Source: Tubulanus polymorphus (Eukaryota > Nemertea > Palaeonemertea > Tubulaniformes > Tubulanidae). Taken from it: 64,000 bases of DNA. Of the stretch, positions 1 through 10,507 are shown one piece after another. The position numbers and the translations under genes are program-made. The stretch spans positions 15,890,450-15,954,449 of the forward strand of contig NC_134029.1 in NCBI RefSeq assembly GCF_964204645.1. The letters run 5' to 3'. Position 1 is the stretch's first letter, and each line of letters opens with the position of its first letter. The notes below the pieces were generated by a model that was given only the letters and a program-made list of their open reading frames with translations, searched no databases and was not told the origin of the DNA.

Positions 1-1
1 G

Positions 2-832
2 ACCAAGAGAATAGAAGACGACTTGACAGCGGCAGACACTACAACCGTTGAAATCACCCCTGACGGCAGCTCGAACGTCGGCAAACCAGGAGATATCGCG
101 TCTGCAAAACCCGGAAGAAGTTTGACCGAAAGAATAAGTTATGGAAGAAGGAGAAAACTTATGATAAAAAGGAGCCTGGAACTTAGTCGGCGCGCGAGGG
201 AAAGAGATGAGTTGGAAAAGAAGAAGATATCGGAAGAGGCGCGCAAGGCGGCAGTAGAACAGCGGAGGAGGGTGGAAGAGGAGGCAAGGGAGAAGAGAGA
301 GACAGAGAGAAAGAGGCTGGAAGAGAAACGGAGAGAAGAAGTACAGCGTTTGGAGAAAGGACCGAGAGAGCCGGAGAACGTACCCGCGTATTCGCCAGAG
401 ATACTCGGCTCGAAATTTCAGGATTGGTGGGGGAACCAGACCCCAACATACGTGCCGACCACGATCGAAAAGCCGATACCGAAGGCCGATATCCCGGCCC
501 CTATACAGCCGGCGATACTCAGTTCGGACGAGCCGCGGCCGGTGAAAGAGAACAGATGCAACCCAGAATCGAGAAGGGTCCTCGCGCATGTACACCCGAC
601 CGTCCATGGCCGCCCGGCTACTTTCCGGGAAGTTCCGGGAGTGCCCGTTCGATGCCCGTTTTGCCAAAAGATGGCCCGCGCTTCGGGGATTTCCTGGACG
701 CCACCAGCACGAAGTTCATTGCAGCCGTTTTCGGAAGTTCACGTCCATCCACTCGAGACAGGGGACATGATTATTTTCGGGTTCGACGATGTGCCGATCG
801 ACTGCATAGCGTGTGTACTGGAAGAACGATGA
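2..832 (+). CDS. C-terminal part of a charged coiled-coil ORF, probably the last ORF of an LTR element
   Basis: The reading frame is already open at the window edge and stops at 830-832, so this is a 3' partial coding region of about 276 residues. A long Lys/Arg/Glu-rich stretch (roughly residues 45-125) reads as coiled coil. A Pro-rich linker follows, then a C-terminal part with a CPFC pair and several His residues (HVHP occurs twice). I do not recognise a known domain. A polypurine tract and an LTR-like sequence begin about 150 bases downstream, so a retroelement gag-like or accessory ORF is the most likely identity. The stop codon lies inside the first copy of a short tandem duplication. 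A host gene fragment is possible but less likely. Confidence 0.45.
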   Translation, partial: TKRIEDDLTAADTTTVEITPDGSSNVGKPGDIASAKPGRSLTERISYGRRRKLMIKRSLELSRRARERDELEKKKISEEARKAAVEQRRRVEEEAREKRETERKRLEEKRREEVQRLEKGPREPENVPAYSPEILGSKFQDWWGNQTPTYVPTTIEKPIPKADIPAPIQPAILSSDEPRPVKENRCNPESRRVLAHVHPTVHGRPATFREVPGVPVRCPFCQKMARASGISWTPPARSSLQPFSEVHVHPLETGDMIIFGFDDVPIDCIACVLEER

Positions 833-968
833 GCGTCAGTCATCGTCAAAACGTCGAATGATTGTCCGTCCGCGAGTAATTCGAATGTCCATCTATTTAG
901 AATATTACGATGAGCGTCAGTCATCGCCGAAACGTCGAACGATTGTCCGTCCGCGAGAAATTCGATTT
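827..968 (+). repeat. 58-bp tandem duplication across the ORF stop codon
   Basis: The block starting ACGATGAGCGTCAGTCATCG occurs at about 827 and again at about 908, with few differences. The first copy contains the TGA stop of the preceding ORF. The duplication sits between the ORF and the polypurine tract. Confidence 0.75.
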
Positions 969-1485
969 TTCACGCGGGGCGCGTGAAAGCTGGGAGGGGG
1001 TGATGTAGCGAAACTAGCGGATTTCGCCGTACATTGGCGCTAAATTTAAAATCACCTTCTCCCGGATTTCACCGCTCTGCTCCTATCTTATAATATATTA
1101 TCCTGTTAATGTCTTTTAACTGTATTTATTCGGCGAGACCGTGTTGTATCATTTTATAAATGTCCGTGTTTTGTAATTGGGTCGATGTTTCGCGACCGGT
1201 TGTTCCGGGTCCGCGTTTATTCATTTTAACCCTTCTGGTTGAATTGGATTTGTAATTATTACTTATATCTTCCGAGTGCGGGGTTCGAACCCTTTCAACT
1301 CATTTATTACTTTAAGAACATTTATCGCTCATGTATATTATAATATTACCTTTGTGATGATATTTTAAACTATTCTTTGTATCTCTCGTGTCCGCCGTGA
1401 CCTTTTGCAGCTGGCGTGCGGTTGCCCGGCTCCGCTCTCATTGTCGCTGGAACTCAGCCAACCTCGAAGTCACGTGGCACGCGTA

Positions 1486-1600
1486 ACCAATCACGCGTGT
1501 CCGGGCTTTTGTTCCAGCCAATGAGAGCGCGGCGGGGACAATCGCGGGCTATAAAAGGCGCGCGGAGCGCGAGATTCAAGAACAAACCGTTCACTCGGAC
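1486..1600 (+). promoter_or_regulatory. TATA-type pol II promoter in the LTR-like sequence
   Basis: TATAAAAG lies at 1550-1557, with CCAAT motifs near 1487 and 1518. A start site would be expected around 1575-1590. The setting is GC-rich, unlike most of the window. This fits the U3/R boundary of the LTR candidate. Confidence 0.5.
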
Positions 1601-1784
1601 TGTCCGTGCAACTTAAAGCTTGAAAGCGCCGCAGAAAACGTTACGTAATTCTTGTATTGACTGCACATACCAGTAATTATATATAATGTAAGAACCTGCC
1701 CGTCCGTGTCCCCGTGTCCACATGCGGGCACCCGGACCGCTCTAATTAGTTGTAAATAGTATTTGCCGTTATTGATGTTCAGGG

Positions 1785-1885
1785 TCGGCGTTGTCCCCGG
1801 CGGACGCCGCGTTGTCCCCGGCGGACATGGTTGTCCCCCTGACGCCGTGTTTGTCCCGGACTCCGCGTTGTCCGGGCGGGAGCCC
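1785..1885 (+). repeat. GC-rich short tandem repeat in the LTR-like sequence
   Basis: Five irregular copies of a GTTGTCCCCGGCGGAC-like unit run from about 1795 to 1880, within the R/U5-like part of the LTR candidate. Confidence 0.65.
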
Positions 1886-2154
1886 TTTTGTATATAGTAA
1901 CCGTGTTCGGAATGACCGACTGTGTAATTGTAAATAGTGTTTGGAAATTAATTCGAGGCTTGCATCGGATTTCGGGCGTTTATAGCTGCAAATAAATATA
2001 TATTAGTTAGTAATTCAAAATTAGCATCGGGCCGTTTCTTTGAGTTATCGTGGACTTGATCGGAGTGAGGAAGAGAGTCAGAGGCAAGTAGTCTAACTTG
2101 TAGAACACGAGGAATCCGGTCAGCTGAGGAGAGGCCGGAGTCACGCTAACGACA

Positions 2155-3262
2155 TTTTGTCCGGCAGAGGATTCCAGCTGAATTACTCGCCTCCAAGAGG
2201 AGGACGAGCGGACCCGGACGTACCCACCAACGGTGAAGAGGCACGAAGAAATAGGGGGCGCCCCGAGAGGATATGGGCCGTGTGTGAGGCCTAAGTTGGG
2301 TGGAGGCGGGACAAGCACAGCTGCGCAGGAGTTGCTTGTCCCCCGCGAAATCCAAATATTACTGAGAAGCTATTTTGGTTACCGTGTCCACGGAATCCGT
2401 TACAAGAGCACGCGAAATCATTCGACCGTGACGAATGATAAAACCCTAAATAAAGACTTCATACGCGCGAAATAGAATTAAGTTCAATAATATTTTAAGA
2501 TTAACGCGAAAAATGACGACTATAAGACCGATACGGAGATATTTACTACAAAATAAACCGGAGTCAACCGCACCACCGCGAAAACGCTCACACGGAAGTG
2601 AGGCGGCGCCAGCGAACGGCGTCGTAAAAACGAGCGTAAACACGAGCAGGGCTGGGGAATTCTCCGGCGACGAGACGGAACCAAAACGGCCCAAAATCAA
2701 AGAAATTGGGTCTCAAATATAAAAAGGTGAACACACACTAATAGGTAGGTGGAGAATAAAAGAATGGCCTGGACAGGCGCCGAAAAATCGCTTATATCAC
2801 CGCGATGCGGCGTGGCAACACCGCGGGGGCCTGCCCAGCCCCAGGTCGTAAAATTGGAATTTTACAGAACCAGAACTGCCAAAAATCTGTCAGATTGAAA
2901 TTGAGCCGAAAAGATCCCGAAACATCGCCGCAGAACACTCAGCCCCGTCCCGGAATACGTACATCTAAAAAGAAACAATGAGAAAAGAACGGCTTAAGGC
3001 CATTCCGAAATACATAATATAATTTCACCAAAAGACCTACATTTTGTGGTCAAACCCACCCCAGATATAGACAATTTTCGCCACAGTATAGTACTAACTT
3101 TGATTGAAAAAAAATTAAATTTACTTCACTTTTAAATGTTTTATTTAGCTGCATATCTACAAGAACCAATATTTACAAGATATTTACAATATTGCAGCAA
3201 CATATTCACAATAATACAAGAAAGCACAATCTTCAGCACAGTTATCATTATTCATTTGTCCA
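2155..3262 (+). other. Unassigned sequence, possible retroelement leader
   Basis: A 69-codon ORF at 2513-2722 (Arg/Lys/Pro-rich) and a 44-codon ORF from 2764 (starting MAWTGAEK) could be the start of a retroelement coding region, but neither matches a domain I know. From about 2900 to 3262 the sequence becomes AT-rich and I see nothing specific. Confidence 0.3.
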
Positions 3263-4413
3263 CTAATTTCGCAGGTTGCGTCCAACACGACGCAAAAAGT
3301 CAACTATACTTGATTTACCATCGCGTTGCTCACAGAGGTTTTTCAGCCGATTTTGTAGCTGAACGTAATTTCGTTTGACACGTTTTTTCGGTGGATTCCC
3401 AGCTTCCATTTGTGCCAGAACAGTTTCAACAACGCAATTTTCCTGCTGCAAGCATTCGATAGCACGCCAGATAGATGGACGTTTTGTTCCGACCAATATA
3501 CGGAATTTATTGTTCCAAGCCTCTGACAAATTGTTTGTTCTGTCCTCAGAATTTATGGTAACAGTATGCATGTTCCAGGTCTTTGGGGGATACTGTGGGG
3601 GAACACGCTTTAAACGGAACAGCCCACCTGGAGCACGGATTTTACGGTACGTTGAAACAAAGTTACTGCCGAAGTAATCAACAAGCTCAGTTGCCTCTTC
3701 TGGAGCAGTCTCGCGTATATGATTGTATCCGGATTCAACATCATCCACAGGCAAGAAGGCCAGTCCATTTAACTTTCCACAGAATAACTGAAAATCTTTA
3801 TCGTCCCTGTACATAGTAGCAAGTCCAAGGTTTTGAATCTAACGATATATACACTGGGATAAATGATAGAAGCATCCTCTTATTTCAATATCACCAAACA
3901 CAGATTTTGTTGCATTGAGAACTGCCAACTCAAAATCTATCACAACAGTTTTTCGGCGAGAGAAATAGTCCCTTCTCATCGCACTTTTCACATAATACGG
4001 TGAGAAATTCTACATAAGTTTCCTGAGTTTTCCTTTGAAGGAATGCATAAACGGTTGAAATAGCAGAATCAGCCAGAGGGACATGGATTACATACAACTG
4101 TTCGAACAAAGTTGGTGCCATCTGGAAATTTCCGTCCATGAATCACGTATCAGCTTCGCAGAGTTTTTTCAAACATATGTCTGTTGCAAAAATCATGATT
4201 CTTGATGTTGTGCTCGCGTTATCGTACATCAGGAACTCTTCTCCATCCTCTCGGGTTAGAGACCATGTATCTGTAATGAACAGCTCATCATGGGTTGCAG
4301 GATCTTTTGGATATTTCTTGCATCGAACTCTTTGCATTACTTTCTTGCATGTATCAGCGTGAGGTAATCGGCTTTGTACATCTGGACCCGGTTCCACAGT
4401 TCTTAATTAACTT

Positions 4414-4575
4414 TTAACTCAGAGTTAAATTCCCTAACTCAGAGTTAAAAGTAACTCGGAGTTAAATCCGGTTCCACAGTTGTGAGTTAAATTTAACTCT
4501 AGAGTCAAATTCCTTAACTCAGGGTGAAATTCTAACTCTGGGTCAGACCTGAATTAAAATGCTTAACTCAGAGTT
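4414..4575 (+). repeat. Seven palindromic subterminal sites, left end of Harbinger element
   Basis: The odd palindrome TTAACTC-N-GAGTTAA or close variants occurs seven times (first three at 4414-4428, 4434-4448 and 4451-4465, last at about 4561-4575). The array ends directly before the transposase start codon. These are likely binding sites of the Myb-like protein and/or transposase; that role is inferred. Confidence 0.75.
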
Positions 4576-6382
4576 TAAAATGGCGGCATTCTACTTATTA
4601 GCGGGTAGAGAAGCCAAGAATAAAGAATATCGAAGGATTACAAATCAACTCGAAATCACGGATGTTGAATGCTATAATAGATATCGCTTTACAAGAACGG
4701 GTGTGCAGAGAATCGTTGAAATATGTAGACCATTGATGGCAGAAAAAACGTGCAATCCTGGATTGCCTTTGACTGTCGAACTGCAAGTTCTTATGGCACT
4801 TCGATTTTATGCCAGTGGCTCATTTTTGGAGGTAATCGGAGATAGTTTTGGTGTATCGAAATCAACAGTTTCGAGATCTGTTACTCGTGTAACCGACGCA
4901 CTTTGCTCGAAGAAAGCAGATTTTATCAAGTTTCCGAGAGGCCCAGCAGAACTGGCAAAAACGAAATCTGATTTTTATGAAGTCGGAAATTTCCCCGGTG
5001 TTATTGGTTGTGTTGATGGAACACATATACGTATTCAAGCTCCAAGAAATGAAATTGAAAGAGACTTTGTGAACCGAAAAAGTTTTCATTCGATAAATGC
5101 ACAGGGTGTGTGTAATGCCGATGGTAAGTTTAAGGCCGGAAATTAACAGGATACTGTCCGATTTGGCAATGTTCTGCGCGTAGTGACTTTTTTTCTTTTC
5201 AATGCAGTGTACCATCTAAGTAATTTGTCAGAAACAAATGCAAACCCCTCGCTTAGGGAGATTCTCACTGGTGAGAATCAAAAAATTTAACTTACCAGTA
5301 CGGTGCCGGCCCTTGATCCTTGTTTGTGATGTATCATTATTCCCATAAAAACATAAAAAGTGCCCTGCTTCTATCCATTATTGCATGCAGGACCGTTTAC
5401 AGAGTCGAAATGAAGCAATCTAGCGTAGGCCCTGGGCCAAATGCTCATGGATCAATATTTATAAGTACTTATTATCAATATTTTAGTTACATGATTCTTC
5501 AACCCCCATGCTGTGTTTATGCGCGTATGCCCTCTCCCTCTTGCTTAGAGAAAATCTTACGTATAGAAACTGACAAGACAAAAAGAACATATTGTTTGTA
5601 ACATTTAAATTTACCCATTGGAATAAAAATCGCAACTTCCAAGGAAAAGATCTTATTTTCCTGATAGACAGTCTGACCAATCCTAGAATCTCTTTAGTTT
5701 ACACGATGCATTCAAACTTGCACGAGCAGCAAGGCTGTATGCTGTTATTTGGACTTTAATTTAAAATCGAAAATAATTTCAACAAAACTAATTGTTCTGT
5801 CAATAGATTCTTTTTATTTCAGGATTGTTCGTTGATTTTGTCGCCCGTTGGCCTGGCAGCTGCCATGATAGTTTCATCTTTAGATCGTCAAGTCTCGGAA
5901 GGTGAGCAATGCCCCCCAGTACATAACAGAATCCTGCGTCAAAATGTATGTGCACATATATTCATGATTTGATTTTAAGGTTCTTAGATGAAAACCCATG
6001 CAGTGAATACCTGCTGGGAGATAGCGGCTACGCGTTGAAGCGATATCTGCTAACTCCGTATGGCAATCCTATAGGTCAACCGCAGGAAAATTACAATAGA
6101 TCGCACAAGAGGACACGATGCGCCATAGAAAGATCATTTGGTTGGCTGAAACGCAGATTTCACTGTCTACATGGAGAATTACGCCTGGATCCACGCAAGG
6201 CATGCCGAGTCATAACAGCCTGTGCTATACTGCACAACTTAGCAATTCTCATGAAAGAACCAGTTTTTGATGACAATGATATTGTATATGACGAGGAGGA
6301 ACCGCTGCAGCCAATAAACGAACCCGGAGATCTACATGGAGCACACATGAGACGATACGTAACAAACACCTTTTTTAATTGA
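4559..6382 (+). CDS. Harbinger (HARBI1-like) transposase, three exons, intact
   Basis: Exons are 4559-5123, 5823-5901 and 5980-6382, with clean GT/AG introns and phases that keep one frame: 348 residues, the usual size of HARBI1-like nucleases. The Met at 4580 (AAAATGGCGG context) is the likelier start and drops seven residues. An N-terminal helix-turn-helix-like part (GVSKSTVSR near residue 100) precedes the DDE nuclease. The catalytic acids are visible: Asp153 in VIGCVDGTH, Asp204 in WPGSCHDS, and Glu265 in CAIERSFGW. No stop or frameshift was found. It should cut at the element ends together with the Myb-like partner. Since that partner gene is damaged, this copy would need a partner supplied elsewhere. 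Confidence 0.9.
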
Positions 6383-6448
6383 ATTTCGAGATCTGTACTC
6401 TAAAATTGCAACAATCTATAAATAATACAACGACATAAACAATCTTCT

Positions 6449-7736
6449 TTACTCTTCCTTCTCTAGTTTTTTAATTTTTAGTTCCAGGAGTCGCATTTCC
6501 ATTTCAACTTTTTTTGCTTTTACTTTCATGTAGTTCACCTGCTCATTGAGAAGATCCTGTTGTGTATAGCGCCTCTTCTTGGCTTTCTCTAAAATATAGA
6601 TGTTTTCATGTGTGATGGATGTTCTATATATGACGTATCGAATGATAGATTATTTTTTATTTGGCATTTAATTCGTTACCCAGATTTATACGTACCGGTA
6701 TTTGGAATTGTTCCAATATTATCGGAAGTGCTTATATCTTGAACATGCATCTCAGAAAAGTTGGTTTCAGTTGCCGGTAATGGCAAAATGATTCGTTGAC
6801 TTCGTATACGGTCCCGTCATCCCCCATTAGAGTAATCGGGTTCGACGGTAACGTCCCAATCTTTGATACTAAAATTTAACAGAAAAAAGTGATTGATTAA
6901 TCAATACATCATAATTTAAAATGCTCCCGACTGTTGTTCAAAATTGGGATTCGAACCTAACGAGTCCACGTCTATGACGGTGCATAAATTAGCCGGACAT
7001 GAGCCATTTTTTCTGCACATGGTGTCTGCTAAACTATCGTTTTTAAGCCGAAATGTGCGGAAAATAATCGCAGCACGAGACCAACTGGATTATCAGAATG
7101 ATGGGATTTATATGTGCATTAGTAATTTGCAACGCTGGTCTGTGATGTAACTGCCAAGCCGTAACATGTAAGTTTTATAATCTTATATTTTCTTGGATTC
7201 GGTTCCAGGAAGATATTTAGACGCCATTGCGCATGTGTGTCAAAGGTCAAAGTGTAGCACGTCATCAAGCTATCATTTGACGATATGCTGTTGGGTGAAA
7301 GCAAAGTTAAAAACAAAAATGATTGACCCTGTCAGTGAATAAAGATATATATTACCTTCTGGACTTAGTGACATGATAATGGGAGGATCTAAGTCAAGTG
7401 TTGCATCTATTCCGACCCAAGCTTCTCTGTTTTCGTTAGCGCTTATAATTTTCTCCATAGTCTCGTCGACGTTCTTTATCAAATTTTCCGGTGGTGGCCC
7501 CCTCCAGTTTTGTGTGCTAGTTTCCTTCTTTCCGAATTCATACACTTTGCTTTAGCGCTCATGTTTTTCCATTTGAATTTAAGTTCATCTGGTTTTCTCA
7601 CACAGTGCCCTAGGCTGTTTACTGCACTAGCCACCTCTCCCCATTTCTTCGCTTTCAGCTTGTTTGTGACATCGTTATTCAACTTTGAAAATAACACATC
7701 ACCATTTTTCATTACAACGTCAGTGAGAACGGCCAT
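6449..7736 (-). pseudogene. Myb/SANT-like accessory protein of the Harbinger element, frameshifted
   Basis: Three exons can be placed: 7736-7356, 6868-6696 and 6588-6449. Exon 1 encodes a Myb/SANT-like DNA-binding domain of the Naif1 type (KKWGEVASAVNSLG, then ELKFKWKNMSAKAK), followed by a KTGGGPPPE motif. That motif is read only after a one-base frame change at a C run near 7500. Exon 2 needs another frame change or a read-through to keep the second half open. Exon 3 is a short Lys/Leu/Glu coiled coil ending at 6449. In Harbinger elements this partner binds the ends and brings the transposase into the nucleus. Here it looks dead while the transposase is intact. Confidence 0.75.
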
Positions 7737-7811
7737 CTCGTCTTAAGTAAAGTTAGGACTTTTTTTAAGCTGTTTTTCGTTGCTGCACGTTGCCATTTTG
7801 AGAATTACCAA

Positions 7812-7972
7812 TTCAAACTCTGAATTAAGATGGTTACTATGGAGATATGACTTTGACTCTGAGTTAGTAAACTCTGAGTTAAATGAGAACTGTGGAACGC
7901 AAAACTAACTCGGAGTCAGCTAACTCAGAGTTAGTTTCTGACCCTGAGTTAAAAACTAACTCTGAGTCAGAT
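7812..7972 (+). repeat. Seven palindromic subterminal sites, right end of Harbinger element
   Basis: Seven variants of the same CTAACTC-N-GAGTTAG palindrome are spread between about 7812 and 7972, mirroring the left end. Confidence 0.75.
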
Positions 7973-8373
7973 TTAATCAAGAACTGTGGAACCGGATCCT
8001 GGGTTGTTAAATCTTGAAATTATTTCTGAATGTATTTGAATTGGAATTTCTCTCGTATTTTCAGCTCGTTTCTTCATTTGAAATCTTGCTTTAGTTACTT
8101 CAATTTCTGTCACATCTCTACAATGACTATGTTCTGCGGTTTCTCTAGGTCCAGTGATTTCTTTACTCGTCATTAAGCTTCCTTTACAGCCATCGTTTCT
8201 TTTTACACACACCCAGCGAATACAGTAATAACCTTTTTATTTATATCATTTAATACAAACTAATTATGTATTGTTGCAGTCTTAATTAGATTACTATAAC
8301 CAATTATATTTCCCATTTTTAATATTAAATCATCAGAAATAATTAATAGATTAGGACCTATACAATAATTTAA

Positions 8374-9320
8374 TCAGACATGAGATTTATATAGATAATT
8401 TTGGTACCTAACTATATTTTCTGGAATCGATCTATTTTCATCATTATGAATTGAATCTTCAAATAATACTTTGAATTGTTTTTGTGTATCAAATGATGTA
8501 TTTAAATTTCCAATTATTGGGGATCTTTTTTCAACCTGTGATCCTAGAATACATATCAAATAAGTTCTAATTGATTGATTTATTCTTTGTATACCAGTTT
8601 TAGTAAAACCTTCACTATTTTCTAAAATAAAATAAACCCAACCATTATTGTTTTCTTGTTTTAAATTATCATAGAATTTCGGTAATTTATTAAAATTCAA
8701 TGTTTTTAAATCCTTAGTTTCTATTTTACCATAACCTAATTTATTATTATAGATATTGTAATAACTATTAATTGGTAAGGGAAGTGCACAATATACTGCA
8801 ACCATTTTAGGGCAAGGAAGTGATCTTATTGTTCCTATTTTTGTTCTAAAATCAGAATTATTTATATCTATATTAAATTCATTACAAATTTTATAAAACT
8901 TTGATAAATTAATATTATTATCTAATTCTTTAAAATATCTAGATCCTGGTAAAGGAGTCTCTAATTCAATTAATATTAATCTTATTTGAAAATAAGTATG
9001 AAATCTAAATAAACTTTGAATTAATTTATATTTAGAATTATTTAAATGATGATTCCAACTAATTCCACAACCTGTTGTTGCACAATACACTGCAAAATTT
9101 AATTGGTTCTGCCAATACTTCATATTAGATTTTAATAACCATTGTTTTTCATCTTTCAATTTTTAAAAATCAATTAAGTATACATGAAATATATTTTCCA
9201 TCTTTGCATTAAAATTATCAGTTTCAGTAACATAAATATCTACATTAATTAATGAATTTAAAACTTCATTTCTATATGAAATATCTTTATTTAAAGCTAT
9301 TGCTTATTGCTATTGCTAAA
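8374..9320 (-). pseudogene. Capsid-like ORF of the Polinton-like element, one early stop
   Basis: The main open part (9159-8374, 261 residues) contains NQLNFAVYCATTGCGIS near its start, then a long region with RINQSIRTYLICILGSQV. I associate this pattern with uncharacterised proteins of Polinton-like elements in cnidarians and molluscs, where a major capsid role has seemed likely to me; this cannot be confirmed here. The same frame continues upstream past a TAA near 9165 (residues such as NKDISYRNEVLN), so the gene was longer and now has a nonsense codon. It is the last ORF before the fragment ends beside the MULE remnant. Confidence 0.45.
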
Positions 9321-9350
9321 AATTAAAAATTAATTAATTCTTTTAATAAT

Positions 9351-9759
9351 TTATCCTGCTTTTGAATTGTTGTATTTCCATTTTAAACTTATTATATAAT
9401 CTAGTGTATTTTTTAATTTATTGATTTCTTTTATATTAGATTTTACTTTTTCTTTATTACCTTTTATATTTAATTTTGAACTTATTCCAGTTAAAAAACT
9501 TGAACTTAAACATAGCACACCAATTGAGATAGCTAAAGGTGTTAATGGCGAACATATTGCTAAAAATGTTATTACAGAACTCATTGTAACTGAACCATTT
9601 ATAATAAAATAATATATAATTTTAGATTTTAAATATTTTTTCTCTTTTTATCTTTAAATCATTTTCAAATTCTAATATTTGTTTTTCAAAATATAATTCT
9701 AATTTAGTTTTGCTGATATCGTGAGGAATAATATCATTATTATCAACTTTATCACCCAT
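9351..9759 (-). pseudogene. Small membrane-protein ORF of the Polinton-like element, frameshifted
   Basis: The start at 9759 (MGDKVDNN) leads into a charged helix (KTKLELYFEKQILEFE), stops near 9622, and continues in another frame through a hydrophobic stretch (LAISIGVLCLSSSFLTGI) to 9351. The two parts read as one protein of about 135 residues with a one-base frame break: charged N-terminus, one or two membrane segments, then a Lys-rich tail. The function is unknown. It lies between the other membrane ORF and the capsid-like ORF. Confidence 0.45.
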
Positions 9760-9778
9760 TTATTTAGCAAAGAAATTA

Positions 9779-10132
9779 CTAATTAGTAAATTTATACGCA
9801 ACAAATATAACAACAACTGTTCCACCTAAAATCCAAATTATTTCATATTTCTTCTGTTCACTACTCGGGGTATAATAATCTGATAATTTAGGTTTATATA
9901 GATGCAATTTTTCTTTATTTGTTACTGCGTTATATAAACTCATTGCATCATTAACTGATTGTAAATCTCTATGTGTAATTTTCTGATTATATATTTCTTT
10001 ATTGATGTAATCCATATAGTTAACACTTCCCATTTCAAATACTTTTTTTAATACCATTGTATATCCAACAGTTCCAACTGATAGTAAGGCACCATTATAT
10101 AACCCATTTATTATCCACTTATTATCACTCAT
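9779..10132 (-). CDS. 117-residue ORF with two hydrophobic segments, Polinton-like element
   Basis: An intact ORF with a mildly hydrophobic N-terminal part (LYNGALLSVGTVGYTMV) and a clear C-terminal membrane segment (IIWILGGTVVVIFVAYKF), separated by a charged middle region. No family is recognised with certainty. It starts three bases after the preceding small ORF ends, as expected in a compact viral-type gene block. A virion or membrane-associated role is only a guess. Confidence 0.5.
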   Translation of the reverse strand: MSDNKWIINGLYNGALLSVGTVGYTMVLKKVFEMGSVNYMDYINKEIYNQKITHRDLQSVNDAMSLYNAVTNKEKLHLYKPKLSDYYTPSSEQKKYEIIWILGGTVVVIFVAYKFTN

Positions 10133-10135
10133 TTA

Positions 10136-10428
10136 TTAATCAAAAAAAATACTATCTTCAAAATATTTAGTTATCTTAGTTATAATTATTTCAACATTTA
10201 TTTCATTATTACTTTTATGATTATCATATATTTCAGTTATTATTTTTTAAATATCGATGATGAAATCTTCATCTAATTCATAAAATCTTAAAGATTCTCT
10301 AATTAAATCAGTAATCTTTTCTACATTATAAGTTTCTTTACCTATTGTTGTTTCATATTCAAATGTTGTTTCATTAAAAAATGCAATATTTTAATATGTG
10401 TTATTACATCATTAATATCAAATTTCAT
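10136..10428 (-). pseudogene. Small unknown ORF of the Polinton-like element, broken
   Basis: From an ATG at 10428 (MKFDINDVITHI) the sequence reads as an acidic ORF with YNVEKITDLIRESLRFYEL and ends with TAA at 10136. A frame break lies near 10385 and an internal stop near 10248. I do not recognise the product. Confidence 0.4.
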
Positions 10429-10507
10429 TTCTATCTCACGTTGAAAATCAAATCCAAAACATATACTCGGTCCTACTGTTATATTCTTACTTTATATAGT
10501 GGAAAAA

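Larger units (their letters stand above)
986..2154 (+). mobile_element. Polypurine tract plus LTR-like sequence
   Basis: A purine run (AAAGCTGGGAGGGGGTGA, about 986-1003) is followed directly by TGTAGCGAAAC at 1004, the expected layout of a polypurine tract and a 3' LTR. The candidate LTR ends near 2154 with CGCTAACGACA, giving TG...CA termini of about 1.15 kb. Inside it are a TATA box near 1550, CCAAT motifs upstream and an AATAAATA signal near 1990. No second copy is in the window, so the ends are not proven by comparison. The downstream sequence could be the internal region of a tandem element or simply flanking DNA. Confidence 0.45.
4390..7993 (+). mobile_element. PIF/Harbinger DNA transposon, 3.6 kb, nested in the MULE gene
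   Basis: The ends are matching inverted repeats: GGTTCCACAGTTCTTAATTAA from 4390, and at the other end TTAATCAAGAACTGTGGAACC ending at 7993 (one mismatch). Flanks are GGACCC on the left and GGATCC on the right. The usual 3-bp Harbinger target duplication is not clear. A second internal copy of the terminal motif lies near each end (4468-4481 and 7887-7898). The element has the standard two-gene layout: a transposase on the plus strand and a Myb/SANT-like DNA-binding protein on the minus strand, transcribed towards each other. Insertion into the MULE coding region shows it arrived later. Confidence 0.9.
3263..8212 (-). pseudogene. Broken MULE (Mutator-like) transposase gene with FLYWCH-like N-terminus, split by a Harbinger insertion
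   Basis: Read leftwards, an N-terminal piece at 8212-8000 has the CVKRNDGCKGSL pattern of the FLYWCH/MULE proteins common in invertebrates. It is cut off by the Harbinger element and resumes at about 4389-4143, continuing to 3263. The MULE core is recognisable: FMDGNFQMAPTLF (first catalytic Asp region), then a GCFYH motif, then NNLSEAWNNKF near the C-terminus. Damage: a TGA replaces the expected Trp before FMDG (near 4143), the frame shifts near 3935, and a TAG sits near 3841. The family encodes DDE transposases that act on Mutator-type ends. This copy cannot make a full protein. No TIRs of its own were identified. Confidence 0.8.

Noticed and set aside
183-924. Overlapping ORFs on both strands across the first coding region
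   Set aside because: They are shadows of the Lys/Arg/Glu-rich frame that runs through the window start, whose composition fits a real coiled coil.
1416-1616. 66-codon ORF over the TATA box region
   Set aside because: It covers promoter-like sequence, is short and Arg-rich from GC bias, and has no domain.
2155-2175. Primer-binding site directly after the LTR candidate
   Set aside because: The sequence TTTTGTCCGGCAGAGG lacks the TGG start expected from a tRNA 3' end, so the LTR polarity relative to downstream sequence stays open.
4384-7999. GGACCC/GGATCC as a true 6-bp target duplication of the Harbinger element
   Set aside because: Harbinger elements normally make 3-bp duplications, the two words differ by one base, and they could be part of the ends; not scored as a duplication.
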